A stretch of DNA of 64,000 nucleotides, taken from contig VHCY01000002.1 in NCBI GenBank assembly GCA_016871595.1, positions 1 to 64,000 on the forward strand, given 5' to 3'. Both the position numbers and the translations under genes were made by a program. The notes beneath the pieces are model-generated. The model was given only the letters and a program-made list of their open reading frames with translations. It ran no database searches and was not told the DNA's origin. Shown here piece by piece: positions 25,402 to 33,813 of the stretch. This stretch comes from Verrucomicrobiota bacterium (lineage in GTDB: Bacteria; Verrucomicrobiota; Verrucomicrobiia; Opitutales; Opitutaceae). Numbering within the stretch: the first letter of the stretch is position 1; each line of letters starts with the position of its first letter.

Positions 25402-26943
25402 ATGGCCAAATCCAAAAGTTACACCGGTCTCGTGCTCATCCTCCTCCTGCTCGCCGCGGGCGGCGGAGGCGCCTGGTATTTCCTCGGCGCGAGGACCGAG
25501 AAAAAGACCGAGTTCCAGACCGTGAAGGTGGCCCGGGGCGACATCGTCCAGTCGGTCACCGCCACCGGCGACCTGCAGCCCGTGGTGACCGTCGACGTCG
25601 GCGCTCAGGTCTCCGGCCAGATCAAGGAGGTGCTGGTCGACTACAATTCCAAGGTGAAGGCCGGCGATGTGCTGGCCAAGATCGACGAATCAACCTTCAT
25701 CCAGCGCCTGCGCCAGGCCGAGGCCGACCTCGAGTCCACCAAGGCGAACAACCAGCTGCTGAAGCTCAACGTGGACCGCACCACCGGGCTGCACCGCCAG
25801 AACCTCGTCTCGCAGGCGGAACTCGACAACGTCCTTGCCCAACTGGCCCAGTCCAACGCCCAGCTCCTCACCCGCGGTGCGGCCGTGGAGAACGCCAAGG
25901 TGGACCTTTCCCGCTGCGTCATCACCGCCCCGATCGACGGGATGATCCTCGACCGCCGCACCGACAAGGGGCGCACGGTCAACGCGAATATGAACGCGCC
26001 CGTGCTCTTCATCTTGGTGAACGACCTTACGAGGATGCAGATCAACGCCGCGGTCGCCGAGGCGGACATCGGCACGATCGCCGAGGGCCAGGAGGTGAAG
26101 TTCACCGTGGACGCGTTCCCCAACCGCACCTTCCCCGGCAAGGTCCGGATGGTCCGCAACGCCGCCAGCGTCCAGCAAAGCGTGGTCTCCTACGCCACCA
26201 TCATCGACGTGGCCAATGAGGACCTCCGGCTCAAGCCCGGGATGACGGCCAATGTCTCCATCATCGTGCAGCAGCGGCCCAACGTCCTCCGGGTGGCCAA
26301 CGGCGCCCTGCGCGTGCGCGTGCCCCAAGAACTCCTCGCCCCGGCGCCACCCGGCGAGACCAAGGCCGGGGGCAAGACCGGCGGCGCCCCCCAGACGATG
26401 ACGGACGAGGAGCAGATGACGGCGATCTTCGGCATCATCCGCGCCGTGGGCTGGGAGCGCGGCTCCCCTCCCTCCCCCGAGCAGATCGAGAAGGCGAAAG
26501 CCCTCGCCAAGGAGAAGGGCCTCGACCCCGACCTCGTCGCCGCGCGGATGGCGATGGGCGCCGGGCGCAAGGGCGGCTCGGGTGGCGGTCCCGGCGGTCC
26601 CGGAGGCGGCAGCCGTGGCGGTGGCCCCTCGCGCGGGCCCTCCAGCGGCGGCGGCGCCGGCGAGCGCGGCTTCAACAACACGGTGGTCACCCGGACCCTC
26701 TACGTCTTCGCCGACCCGGAGGCGGTCGAGAAGAAGCTGCGGCCCGTCACCGCCCGGCTGGGCGTCTCCGACGGATTCTTCACCGAGGTGCTCGAGGGCC
26801 TGAAGGACGGCGACACCGTGATCACCGGCGTGATCCTCCCCGGCGCCGCGCCGGTGCCGCAGGGCCCGCCCGGCGGCTCCTCCAACCCCTTCAGCGGACG
26901 CAGCAGCTTCGGTGGCAGCAGCCGCGGCGGCCCCCCGCGCTGA
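25402..26943 (+). CDS. MacA-type periplasmic adaptor (membrane fusion protein) with Gly-rich insertion
   Basis: Adaptor subunit of a tripartite export system, 513 aa from ATG 25402. An N-terminal signal anchor 'SYTGLVLILLLLAAGGGGAWYFL' is followed by the lipoyl/barrel-sandwich half 'VDVGAQVSGQIKEVLVDYNSKVKAGDVLAKID', a coiled-coil hairpin rich in Q/N/L, the second lipoyl half 'VITAPIDGMILDRRTDKGRTVNANM' and a beta-barrel ending 'DLRLKPGMTANVSIIVQQRPNVLRV'. It then departs from the family: about 110 residues (roughly 320-430) include a helical charged stretch and a run of Gly/Ser/Pro/Arg ('GGSGGGPGGPGGGSRGGG') before a last barrel-like strand set. The C terminus is again Gly/Ser-rich. The ABC ATPase and permease follow immediately. 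Confidence 0.9.
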   Translation: MAKSKSYTGLVLILLLLAAGGGGAWYFLGARTEKKTEFQTVKVARGDIVQSVTATGDLQPVVTVDVGAQVSGQIKEVLVDYNSKVKAGDVLAKIDESTFIQRLRQAEADLESTKANNQLLKLNVDRTTGLHRQNLVSQAELDNVLAQLAQSNAQLLTRGAAVENAKVDLSRCVITAPIDGMILDRRTDKGRTVNANMNAPVLFILVNDLTRMQINAAVAEADIGTIAEGQEVKFTVDAFPNRTFPGKVRMVRNAASVQQSVVSYATIIDVANEDLRLKPGMTANVSIIVQQRPNVLRVANGALRVRVPQELLAPAPPGETKAGGKTGGAPQTMTDEEQMTAIFGIIRAVGWERGSPPSPEQIEKAKALAKEKGLDPDLVAARMAMGAGRKGGSGGGPGGPGGGSRGGGPSRGPSSGGGAGERGFNNTVVTRTLYVFADPEAVEKKLRPVTARLGVSDGFFTEVLEGLKDGDTVITGVILPGAAPVPQGPPGGSSNPFSGRSSFGGSSRGGPPR

Positions 26944-26963
26944 GCAACCCGCGCGCCGGCCCA

Positions 26964-27746
26964 ATGTCGCCCGTCGTCAAAATCCAGGACCTGCACAAGA
27001 TCTACGAGTCCGGCGAGGTGCCGGTCCACGCCGTGCGCGGCGTGAGCCTCGAGATCCAGCGCGGGGAATTCATCGCCCTGATGGGCGCCAGCGGTTCCGG
27101 GAAATCCACCCTGATGAACATGCTCGGCTGCCTCGACCGCCCCACCCGCGGCACCTATGAGCTCGATGGCATCAACATCGACGACCTCGACCGCAACGAG
27201 CTCGCGGACCTCCGCAACCAGAAGCTCGGGTTCGTGTTCCAGGGCTTCAACCTGCTCGCCCGTACCACCGCGCTCGAGAACGTGGAGCTGCCGATGCTCT
27301 ACGGCCGGCACCGCAAGTTCTCGATGGATAAGATCCGCGAACGGGCGATGCATTGCCTCGAGATCGTCGGCCTCGCCAACCGCTTCGACCACTTCCCCAA
27401 CCAGCTCTCCGGCGGCCAGCAGCAGCGCGTGGCCATCGCGCGCGGCCTCGTCAACGAGCCCCAGGTCCTGCTCGCCGACGAACCCACCGGCAACCTCGAC
27501 TCCAAAACCTCCGTGGAGGTGATGGGGGTGTTCCAGAAGCTCAACGACCAGGGCATCACGATCGTGATGGTCACCCACGAGCTCGACATCGCCAAGTACT
27601 GCCGCCGCAACCTCATCCTGCGCGACGGCGTGGTGGTGCGCGACGAGCTGGTCGCCGACGGCACCATCGCCGAGGAGGAAATGCAGCGCATCAAGGCCGC
27701 CGAGGCCGCCGCCAAACTCACCCTCCAGGCCAAGTCCGAGGCCTGA
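26964..27746 (+). CDS. MacB/LolD-type ABC transporter ATPase
   Basis: Cytoplasmic ATPase of 260 aa energising the neighbouring MacB-like permease. Walker A is 'LMGASGSGKSTLMNMLG' (near residue 40), the Q-loop is 'FVFQGFNLLARTTALENVELPMLY', the ABC signature is 'LSGGQQQRVAIARGL', Walker B is 'VLLADEPTGNLDS' and the switch His is in 'IVMVTHELDIAKYC'. This set is diagnostic of the MacB/LolD/FtsE subfamily. About 30 residues follow the normal domain ('EEEMQRIKAAEAAAKLTLQAKSEA'), a charged helix. In E. coli MacB the ATPase is fused to the permease; here they are separate genes 7 bp apart. Confidence 0.94.
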   Translation: MSPVVKIQDLHKIYESGEVPVHAVRGVSLEIQRGEFIALMGASGSGKSTLMNMLGCLDRPTRGTYELDGINIDDLDRNELADLRNQKLGFVFQGFNLLARTTALENVELPMLYGRHRKFSMDKIRERAMHCLEIVGLANRFDHFPNQLSGGQQQRVAIARGLVNEPQVLLADEPTGNLDSKTSVEVMGVFQKLNDQGITIVMVTHELDIAKYCRRNLILRDGVVVRDELVADGTIAEEEMQRIKAAEAAAKLTLQAKSEA

Positions 27747-27753
27747 CGCCACC

Positions 27754-28962
27754 ATGCACTTCGCCAACACCCTCCGCGTCGCGCTCCGCGCCCTCCGGCG
27801 CAACACCCTCCGCTCCCTCCTGACCGCCCTCGGGATGATCATCGGCGTCGCCGCCGTGATCACGATGGTCAGCATCGGCAGCGGCGCCAAGGCCCAGGTC
27901 GAGGCGCAGGTCGCCTCGCTCGGCCAGAACCTCATCACCGTGATGCCCGGCAGCTTCAGCTCCGGCGGGATGCGCGGGGGGTTCGGCAGCTCCGTCTCCC
28001 TCACGCCGGAGGACGCCGACGCCATCGCCGCCGAGGTCGCCAACATCGACGGCCTCAGCGCCGAGGTCCGCGACCGCAACCAGGTCCTCGCCAACGGCCT
28101 CAACTGGAACACCAACGTCAACGGCGTCGGCCCCGACTACCCCTACGTGCGCAACTGGCCGATGGAGTCCGGCGCGATGTTCACCGAGCAGGACGTGAAG
28201 TCCCTCGGCAAGGTGTGCGTCATCGGCAAGACGGTCGCCGACCAGATGTTCCCCAACGAGGATCCCGTCGGGCAGACGCTGCGCATCCGCAACCTCCCCT
28301 TCCGCATCCTCGGCGTCCTCTCGCCCAAGGGCTTCAGCATCTTCGGCTCCGATGAGGACGATGTCGTCCTCATCCCCTACACCTCGCATATGCGCCGGGT
28401 CTCCCGCCGCACCTCCATCAGCATGATCCGCATCCAGGCGGCCGACGCCGACAAGGTGGCCCAGGTGAAGCAGTCGGTGGAGGACCTGCTCACCCAGCGC
28501 CGCCGCGGCCGCGAACCCGACTTCACCGTCCGCACCCAGGAGGAACTGGCGAGCGCCGCCACCGCGACCGCCAAGACGATGACCGGCCTCCTCGCGGGCA
28601 TCGCCGGGGTCTCGCTCATCGTCGGCGGCATCGGGATTATGAACATTATGCTCGTCTCCGTCACCGAGCGCACCCGCGAGATCGGCATCCGCCTCGCCAT
28701 CGGGGCGCACGGCAGGGACGTGCTGACGCAATTCCTGATCGAGGCCATTTTACTCAGCTCCCTCGGCGGCCTCGTCGGGGTCGCCGTGGGCGTCGGCGGC
28801 TCGCAGGCGCTCTCCTCCTACAACGGTTGGCCCGTGCTCGTGCCCACCACCTGGATCTTCATCTCGGTGGCCGGCAGCGCCCTCGTCGGCATCATCTCGG
28901 GCTTCTACCCGGCCTACAAGGCCGCGCAGCTCGACCCGATCGACGCGCTCCGCTACGAGTGA
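27754..28962 (+). CDS. MacB/FtsX-type ABC transporter permease
   Basis: Inner-membrane permease of 402 aa. An N-terminal helix 'SLLTALGMIIGVAAVITMVSIG' is followed by a large periplasmic domain (about residues 50-275, MacB_PCD type, with 'RNLPFRILGVLSPKG') and three C-terminal helices: 'IAGVSLIVGGIGIMNIMLVSV', 'ILLSSLGGLVGVAVGVG' and 'IFISVAGSALVGIISGFYPAYKAA'. The sequence 'VTERTREIGIRLAIGAHGRDVLTQFLIEA' is the conserved cytoplasmic coupling loop. With the preceding MacA-like adaptor and ATPase it makes an efflux or mechanotransmission pump for peptides, macrolide-like compounds or lipoproteins. No TolC-type outer-membrane channel gene is present here. Confidence 0.93.
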   Translation: MHFANTLRVALRALRRNTLRSLLTALGMIIGVAAVITMVSIGSGAKAQVEAQVASLGQNLITVMPGSFSSGGMRGGFGSSVSLTPEDADAIAAEVANIDGLSAEVRDRNQVLANGLNWNTNVNGVGPDYPYVRNWPMESGAMFTEQDVKSLGKVCVIGKTVADQMFPNEDPVGQTLRIRNLPFRILGVLSPKGFSIFGSDEDDVVLIPYTSHMRRVSRRTSISMIRIQAADADKVAQVKQSVEDLLTQRRRGREPDFTVRTQEELASAATATAKTMTGLLAGIAGVSLIVGGIGIMNIMLVSVTERTREIGIRLAIGAHGRDVLTQFLIEAILLSSLGGLVGVAVGVGGSQALSSYNGWPVLVPTTWIFISVAGSALVGIISGFYPAYKAAQLDPIDALRYE

Positions 28963-29014
28963 CGCGGGCCTTTCCCGCTCGACACCGCCCGCGGGCCTTT
29001 GCCTCCTCGGCCCG

Positions 29015-29782
<768 letters not shown>

Positions 29783-29795
29783 ACGTGATCCGCCG

Positions 29796-30587
29796 ATGCC
29801 CCGCCTGAACCGCCGCCTCCTCCTGCCCGTCGCCACGGGGCTCCTTTTTCTCGGGGTCTGGCAGGGGGTGCACCTGTACCTCTCGGACGATCTCCGGTTC
29901 CTGCTGCCCTCGCCGGGGATGGTCTGGAGCGCGTGGGGCGAGCACGGCGACCTGCTGCGGCGCGCCACCGCGAACACCGCGCAGGGGGCGCTGCTCGGCT
30001 TCTCCCTCGCGGTCGCGGTGAGCGCCGGGCTCTCCCTCCTCCTTTCGCTGTCCGCCTCGATCCGCTCCAGCCTCTACCCGTACCTGATGGCGTTGCAAAT
30101 GACGCCCCTGCCGATCCTCGCCCCGATCTGCGTCATCTGGGTCGGAGCGGGCCTGCGCAGCGTCGCCCTGCTGACCTTCGTCATCGCCTTCTTCCCGTTG
30201 GTGGTGAACACGACGCAGGGCCTGATCGCCACCGACCGCAATCTCGTGGAGCTCTTCCAACTCTACCGGGCGCGCCGCTGGCAGCAGCTGTTCCTCCTGC
30301 GCATCCCGGCCGCGCTGCCGTACTTCTTCACCGGTCTCCGCATCGCCGCGACCATCTCGCCGATCGGGGCCGTGGTCGCCGAGATGAACGCGGGCTCCTC
30401 CGCAGGCGACGGGGGCGGGCTTGGCTTCCAGGCGGTCATCTTCGCCAGCCAGGCGAAGTACGCGGCCCTCTTCGCCACCGCGGCCACCACCTGCCTGCTC
30501 GGCTTCGCCCTCAACGCCGCCGTCCTCGCCCTTTCCTGGACCGCGCTCCACGCGTGGCACGACTCCTACGAGCGGACCGACCGCTGA
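29796..30587 (+). CDS. NitT/TauT-type ABC importer permease
   Basis: A 263-aa inner-membrane permease of the SsuC/TauC/ThiX type. It begins with a signal-anchor helix 'LLLPVATGLLFLGVWQGVHLYL' and has about six hydrophobic segments. The EAA-type cytoplasmic loop is 'EVFRLYRA'-like, seen here as 'NLVELFQLYRARRWQQLFLLRIPAALPYFFTGLRIA', where helix contacts to the ATPase are made. 'SPIGAVVAEMNAG' follows as in other members of this family. It is the middle gene of a three-gene importer operon; the substrate-binding protein gene follows within about 45 bp. Confidence 0.9.
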   Translation: MPRLNRRLLLPVATGLLFLGVWQGVHLYLSDDLRFLLPSPGMVWSAWGEHGDLLRRATANTAQGALLGFSLAVAVSAGLSLLLSLSASIRSSLYPYLMALQMTPLPILAPICVIWVGAGLRSVALLTFVIAFFPLVVNTTQGLIATDRNLVELFQLYRARRWQQLFLLRIPAALPYFFTGLRIAATISPIGAVVAEMNAGSSAGDGGGLGFQAVIFASQAKYAALFATAATTCLLGFALNAAVLALSWTALHAWHDSYERTDR

Positions 30588-30630
30588 CGCCTCCTTGCCT
30601 TTCAACCTTCCCCGGATGCCTTCTCCCTCG

Positions 30631-31584
30631 ATGAAAACCCTCCTTTGGCTCCCGCTTTTGCTCGGCGCCGTCCTCGCCGCCGATCAGCCCGCCCGCATCA
30701 CGGTCCAGCTCGATTGGGTGCCGGAGCCAGAGCACGGTGGCTTCTACCAGGCGCAAGCCAAGGGCTACTTCCGGGAGGAGGGGTTGGAGGTTATCCTGCT
30801 GCCCGGGGGTCCCGGGGCGCAGGTGGTGCCTTCCGTGGCGACCGGCAAGGCCGACGTGGGTCAGGCGGACGACATCAGCACCCTTCTCCAGCAGGCCGAG
30901 GGGCTCCCGCTGGTGCAGTTCGCGGCCGTTTTCCAGGACGATCCCTCGGGCATCCTCGTGCACGCCGACAGCCCCGTCCGGCGCTTCGAGGACCTGCAAG
31001 GCAAGACGATCATCGCGCGGCCCGGCTGGCCCTTCCTTGAGTTCCTGAAGCGGAAGTACGGCCTGACCGTGAACGTCGTGGCGCAGAACTTCTCCAGCGC
31101 CGCCTTCCTCGGCAACAAGGAGGCCCTCCAGCAGGGCTACTACATCGCGGAGCCCTTCCACATCACGCAGGCCGGGGGCAAGATGCCCCGTTTCCTTTCC
31201 ACCTGGGACGCCGGATTCCGCGGCTACGCGGTCCTGATCACCAACCGGCGTTTCGCCCGCGAGCGCCCCGCCGACCTGCGCGCCTTCACCCGCGCGTACA
31301 TCCGCGGCTGGCGCGACTACCTCGAGGGTGATCCCAGCCCCGCCCACGCCGCCCTGAAGCAGGCTAACGCCCAGAACACCGACGCATTTATGGATTTTTC
31401 CCGCCGGATGATCCTCGAGGAGAAGCTCGTCACCGGCCGCGATGCCGACGGCGGCCCGGCCAAGGTCGGCCGCCTCGACCCCGCGCGCTACACCGCGCAG
31501 ATCGCCAAGCTGGAGGAGCTCGGGCTGCTCAAGCCGGGCAAGGTCACCGCGGCAACCGCCCTCACCACCGAGTTCCTTCCCTGA
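30631..31584 (+). CDS. NMT1/THI5-like ABC substrate-binding protein
   Basis: Periplasmic binding protein for the importer encoded just upstream, about 317 aa. ATG 30631 gives a clean signal peptide (MKTLLWLPLLLGAVLAADQ); ATG 30616 adds five residues and is an alternative. The mature start 'RITVQLDWVPEPEHGGFYQAQAKGYFREEGLEVILLPGG' is typical of the NMT1/THI5-like family, which binds thiamine pyrimidine precursors, riboflavin, nitrate or sulfonates in different systems. 'VASVATGKADVGQADD'-like sequence (PSVATGKADVGQADDISTLL) and 'GYYIAEPFHI' are further family features. No thiamine, riboflavin or sulfonate gene is adjacent, so the ligand is left open. Confidence 0.87.
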   Translation: MKTLLWLPLLLGAVLAADQPARITVQLDWVPEPEHGGFYQAQAKGYFREEGLEVILLPGGPGAQVVPSVATGKADVGQADDISTLLQQAEGLPLVQFAAVFQDDPSGILVHADSPVRRFEDLQGKTIIARPGWPFLEFLKRKYGLTVNVVAQNFSSAAFLGNKEALQQGYYIAEPFHITQAGGKMPRFLSTWDAGFRGYAVLITNRRFARERPADLRAFTRAYIRGWRDYLEGDPSPAHAALKQANAQNTDAFMDFSRRMILEEKLVTGRDADGGPAKVGRLDPARYTAQIAKLEELGLLKPGKVTAATALTTEFLP

Positions 31585-31597
31585 GCCGGCCCGCCCG

Positions 31598-32815
31598 ATG
31601 CCCGTATCCCCGCCGCGTGAACGTTTTCTCGGGCTGCTGCGCGCGGCCGTGACGGAGGGCACACTCGCCAAGTTGACCCTCGGCAAGCCCGGCGGCCCCG
31701 ATCCCACCCTGCGCAACCTCTTCGCCCGGCCCGTCCAGCTCCGCGACGGCGCGCGCGTCAGCCTGACCTGGCGGCACGCCACGCGCGAAGTGACCCGCAA
31801 CCTGCCACCCTCGGATGCCGCGGACCTGCTCGCCGGCCTGCTCGGCACGGAATTCCTCGACGCGCACCTCTTCACCGCCACCGGGCACCACCAGTTCGAG
31901 ACGAATCCCGGCGGCCGGCCGCGCCTTCGCTCCCTCCCGCCCCCGCCCGGCCTCAACCCGCCGGCGCAGGGACCGCACGACCGGCCCAAGGATCACGTCC
32001 TGCCCGGGTCGACCCCGTGGCTGCAGGACCTCGGCGTGACCAATCCGGACGGCCGCCCGCGCGCGGGAATGGCGGGCAAGCTGAGCCAGATCCAGCATTT
32101 CGCCGCGCTGCTGCAGCCGCTGCTGCGGACGGCCTTCCCGCCCGAAAACGCGAGGGAGCGTGAAGGCGCGACCCTCGAGGTGATCGACGCGGGCTCCGGC
32201 AAGGGTTATCTCACGTTCACCCTCGCCACCCTGCTGGGCCCCGGGTTCCGCGTGCGGGGGCTCGAGGCCCGCCCCGAGCTGGTGGCGTTCTGCAACCAGG
32301 TCGCCGCGCGCCACGGCCTGCGCGAGCGGCTCACCTTCGTCGCCGGCCGCCTGGATCCCGCCCGCGCCGAGACGTGCGACGTGCTGATCGCCCTGCACGC
32401 GTGCGACACCGCCACCGATGACGCCCTTGCCCTCGGCATCCGCGCCGGCGCGCGCCTCCTCGTCGTGGCGCCCTGCTGCCAGCACGAGCTGCGGCCCGCG
32501 CTGGAGGCCCCGCCGGGGCTGGGGCCCGTCTGGCGCCACGGCATCTTTCGCGAGCGCCACGCCGAGTTTGCCACGGATGCCCTGCGGACCCTCCTGCTGG
32601 AATGGGCCGGCTATGCCACCCAGGTCGCGGAGTTCACCGGGGCGGAACACACCGCGAAAAACCTCCTGCTCTCCGGCCTGCGGCAGCGGCGACCGGGGGA
32701 TGCGGGGAAGGCCGAAGCCGTCCGTGAGTTCGCGGCCGCCTACGGGATCCGCACCCAGGCGCTCGCGCGGCACCTGGGTTTCGACCTCACCGCCATTCCC
32801 GCGGCGCCCCGATGA
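31598..32815 (+). CDS. SAM-dependent methyltransferase (Methyltransf_32-like)
   Basis: A 405-aa protein, start ATG 31598 (MPVSPPRERFLGLLRAAVTEG). The SAM-binding motif I is 'VIDAGSGKGYLTFTLATLL' (about residue 190). It is followed by 'GLEARPELVAFCNQVA', the acidic residue that holds the ribose, and by 'VLIALHACDTATDDALALGI' and 'LLVVAPCCQHEL', which are typical of the Methyltransf_32 group that includes RNA- and protein-modifying enzymes. The N-terminal 180 residues are a separate alpha/beta region with 'KLTLGKPGGPDPTLRNLFARPVQL', seen in these proteins. Its stop overlaps the start of the next methyltransferase by 4 nt (atga), so the two are coupled. Confidence 0.82.
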   Translation: MPVSPPRERFLGLLRAAVTEGTLAKLTLGKPGGPDPTLRNLFARPVQLRDGARVSLTWRHATREVTRNLPPSDAADLLAGLLGTEFLDAHLFTATGHHQFETNPGGRPRLRSLPPPPGLNPPAQGPHDRPKDHVLPGSTPWLQDLGVTNPDGRPRAGMAGKLSQIQHFAALLQPLLRTAFPPENAREREGATLEVIDAGSGKGYLTFTLATLLGPGFRVRGLEARPELVAFCNQVAARHGLRERLTFVAGRLDPARAETCDVLIALHACDTATDDALALGIRAGARLLVVAPCCQHELRPALEAPPGLGPVWRHGIFRERHAEFATDALRTLLLEWAGYATQVAEFTGAEHTAKNLLLSGLRQRRPGDAGKAEAVREFAAAYGIRTQALARHLGFDLTAIPAAPR

Positions 32816-33801
32816 GCTGGGACGAATTGGATTGGCCCGCGCTCGACCGCCTGCGCGCACGATTCCTCGCCGGCCCCGGCTCCGAGCCCTACTGGCGGTC
32901 ACGCTCCGACCTCGCGAGCTATGACCTGACGTTCGGTGAGCGCATCGGCTGGAAGTGGGACCAGGTCCTGCGCGAACTCCGCGGCCGCGGGTGGTCTCCC
33001 CGGGGACGCGCGGTGCTCGACTGGGGCTGCGGGAGCGGCGTCGCCGGCCGCCGGTTGCTGCGCGCCTGGGGGGCGGAGGCCTTCGGTCCCCTGAGGGTCT
33101 GGGACCACTCCCCGCTCGCGATCGACTTCGCCGCGGCATCGGCCCTCCGGGATTTTCCGGGTTTGGACGTCCGGCCGGCCACCGCGGCCTTCCTGGCCGG
33201 GGACGAGCCAATCGGCATCCTGCTGCTGAGCCACGTGCTCAACGAGCTGGCCCCCGCCGCGTGGGCCGAGTTGGGCCGGCTGATCGCGCGGGCGGACGCG
33301 GTCCTCTGGGTTGAGCCGGGGACCCGTGACGTGAGCCGCCGGCTCGGGGCGGAGCGGGAGCGCTGGCGGGAACGATTCTCGCTCGTGGCGCCGTGCACGA
33401 TCGCGGGAGCGTGCCCGATGTTCGCCGCCGGCCAGGATCGGCACTGGTGCCACTTCTTCGCGCCGCCGCCCGCCGAGATCTTCGCGGACTCCCGCTGGGT
33501 CCGCTTCGGCCAGCGCGCGGGCATCGACCTCCGGAGCCTTCCCTACTGTTTCCTCGCCCTCGATCGGACGGCGGCGGCGGATCCCGCGGGGACATCCCGG
33601 GTCATCGGACGCGTCGAGCATTTCAAACCCTACGCCCGGCTGCTGAGCTGCGGTCCCGAGGGCCTGGCCGAGCTCCAGGTTCCCCGCCGCGGGGCACCCG
33701 CTCTCTACAAGGAACTGGAGCGCCAGCGCGGACCGCTCGTCTACCGCTGGCGGCGCGACGGGAACCAGGTGATCGCCGGCGAGATGCCCCGGAACCCCTG
33801 A
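32812..33801 (+). CDS. Rsm22-family putative rRNA methyltransferase
   Basis: A 329-aa protein similar to Rsm22/METTL17, which associate with the small ribosomal subunit. Motif I is 'VLDWGCGSGVAGRRLLRAWG' (about residue 68), then 'LLLSHVLNELAP' and 'VLWVEPGTRDVSRRL' as in the family. The key segment is 'VAPCTIAGACPMFAAGQDRHWCHF', with three cysteines that match the cysteine-rich, iron-sulfur-binding signature described for METTL17. It overlaps the upstream methyltransferase by 4 nt. The target base is not known in bacteria; action in ribosome assembly is inference from eukaryotic relatives. Confidence 0.8.
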   Translation: MSWDELDWPALDRLRARFLAGPGSEPYWRSRSDLASYDLTFGERIGWKWDQVLRELRGRGWSPRGRAVLDWGCGSGVAGRRLLRAWGAEAFGPLRVWDHSPLAIDFAAASALRDFPGLDVRPATAAFLAGDEPIGILLLSHVLNELAPAAWAELGRLIARADAVLWVEPGTRDVSRRLGAERERWRERFSLVAPCTIAGACPMFAAGQDRHWCHFFAPPPAEIFADSRWVRFGQRAGIDLRSLPYCFLALDRTAAADPAGTSRVIGRVEHFKPYARLLSCGPEGLAELQVPRRGAPALYKELERQRGPLVYRWRRDGNQVIAGEMPRNP

Positions 33802-33813
33802 TCGTCCTTCCGC

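Noticed and set aside
28963-29014. Possible TPP riboswitch before the NMT1-type importer
   Set aside because: Only 52 bases with a small cgcgggccttt repeat; far too short and without THI-box conserved sequence.
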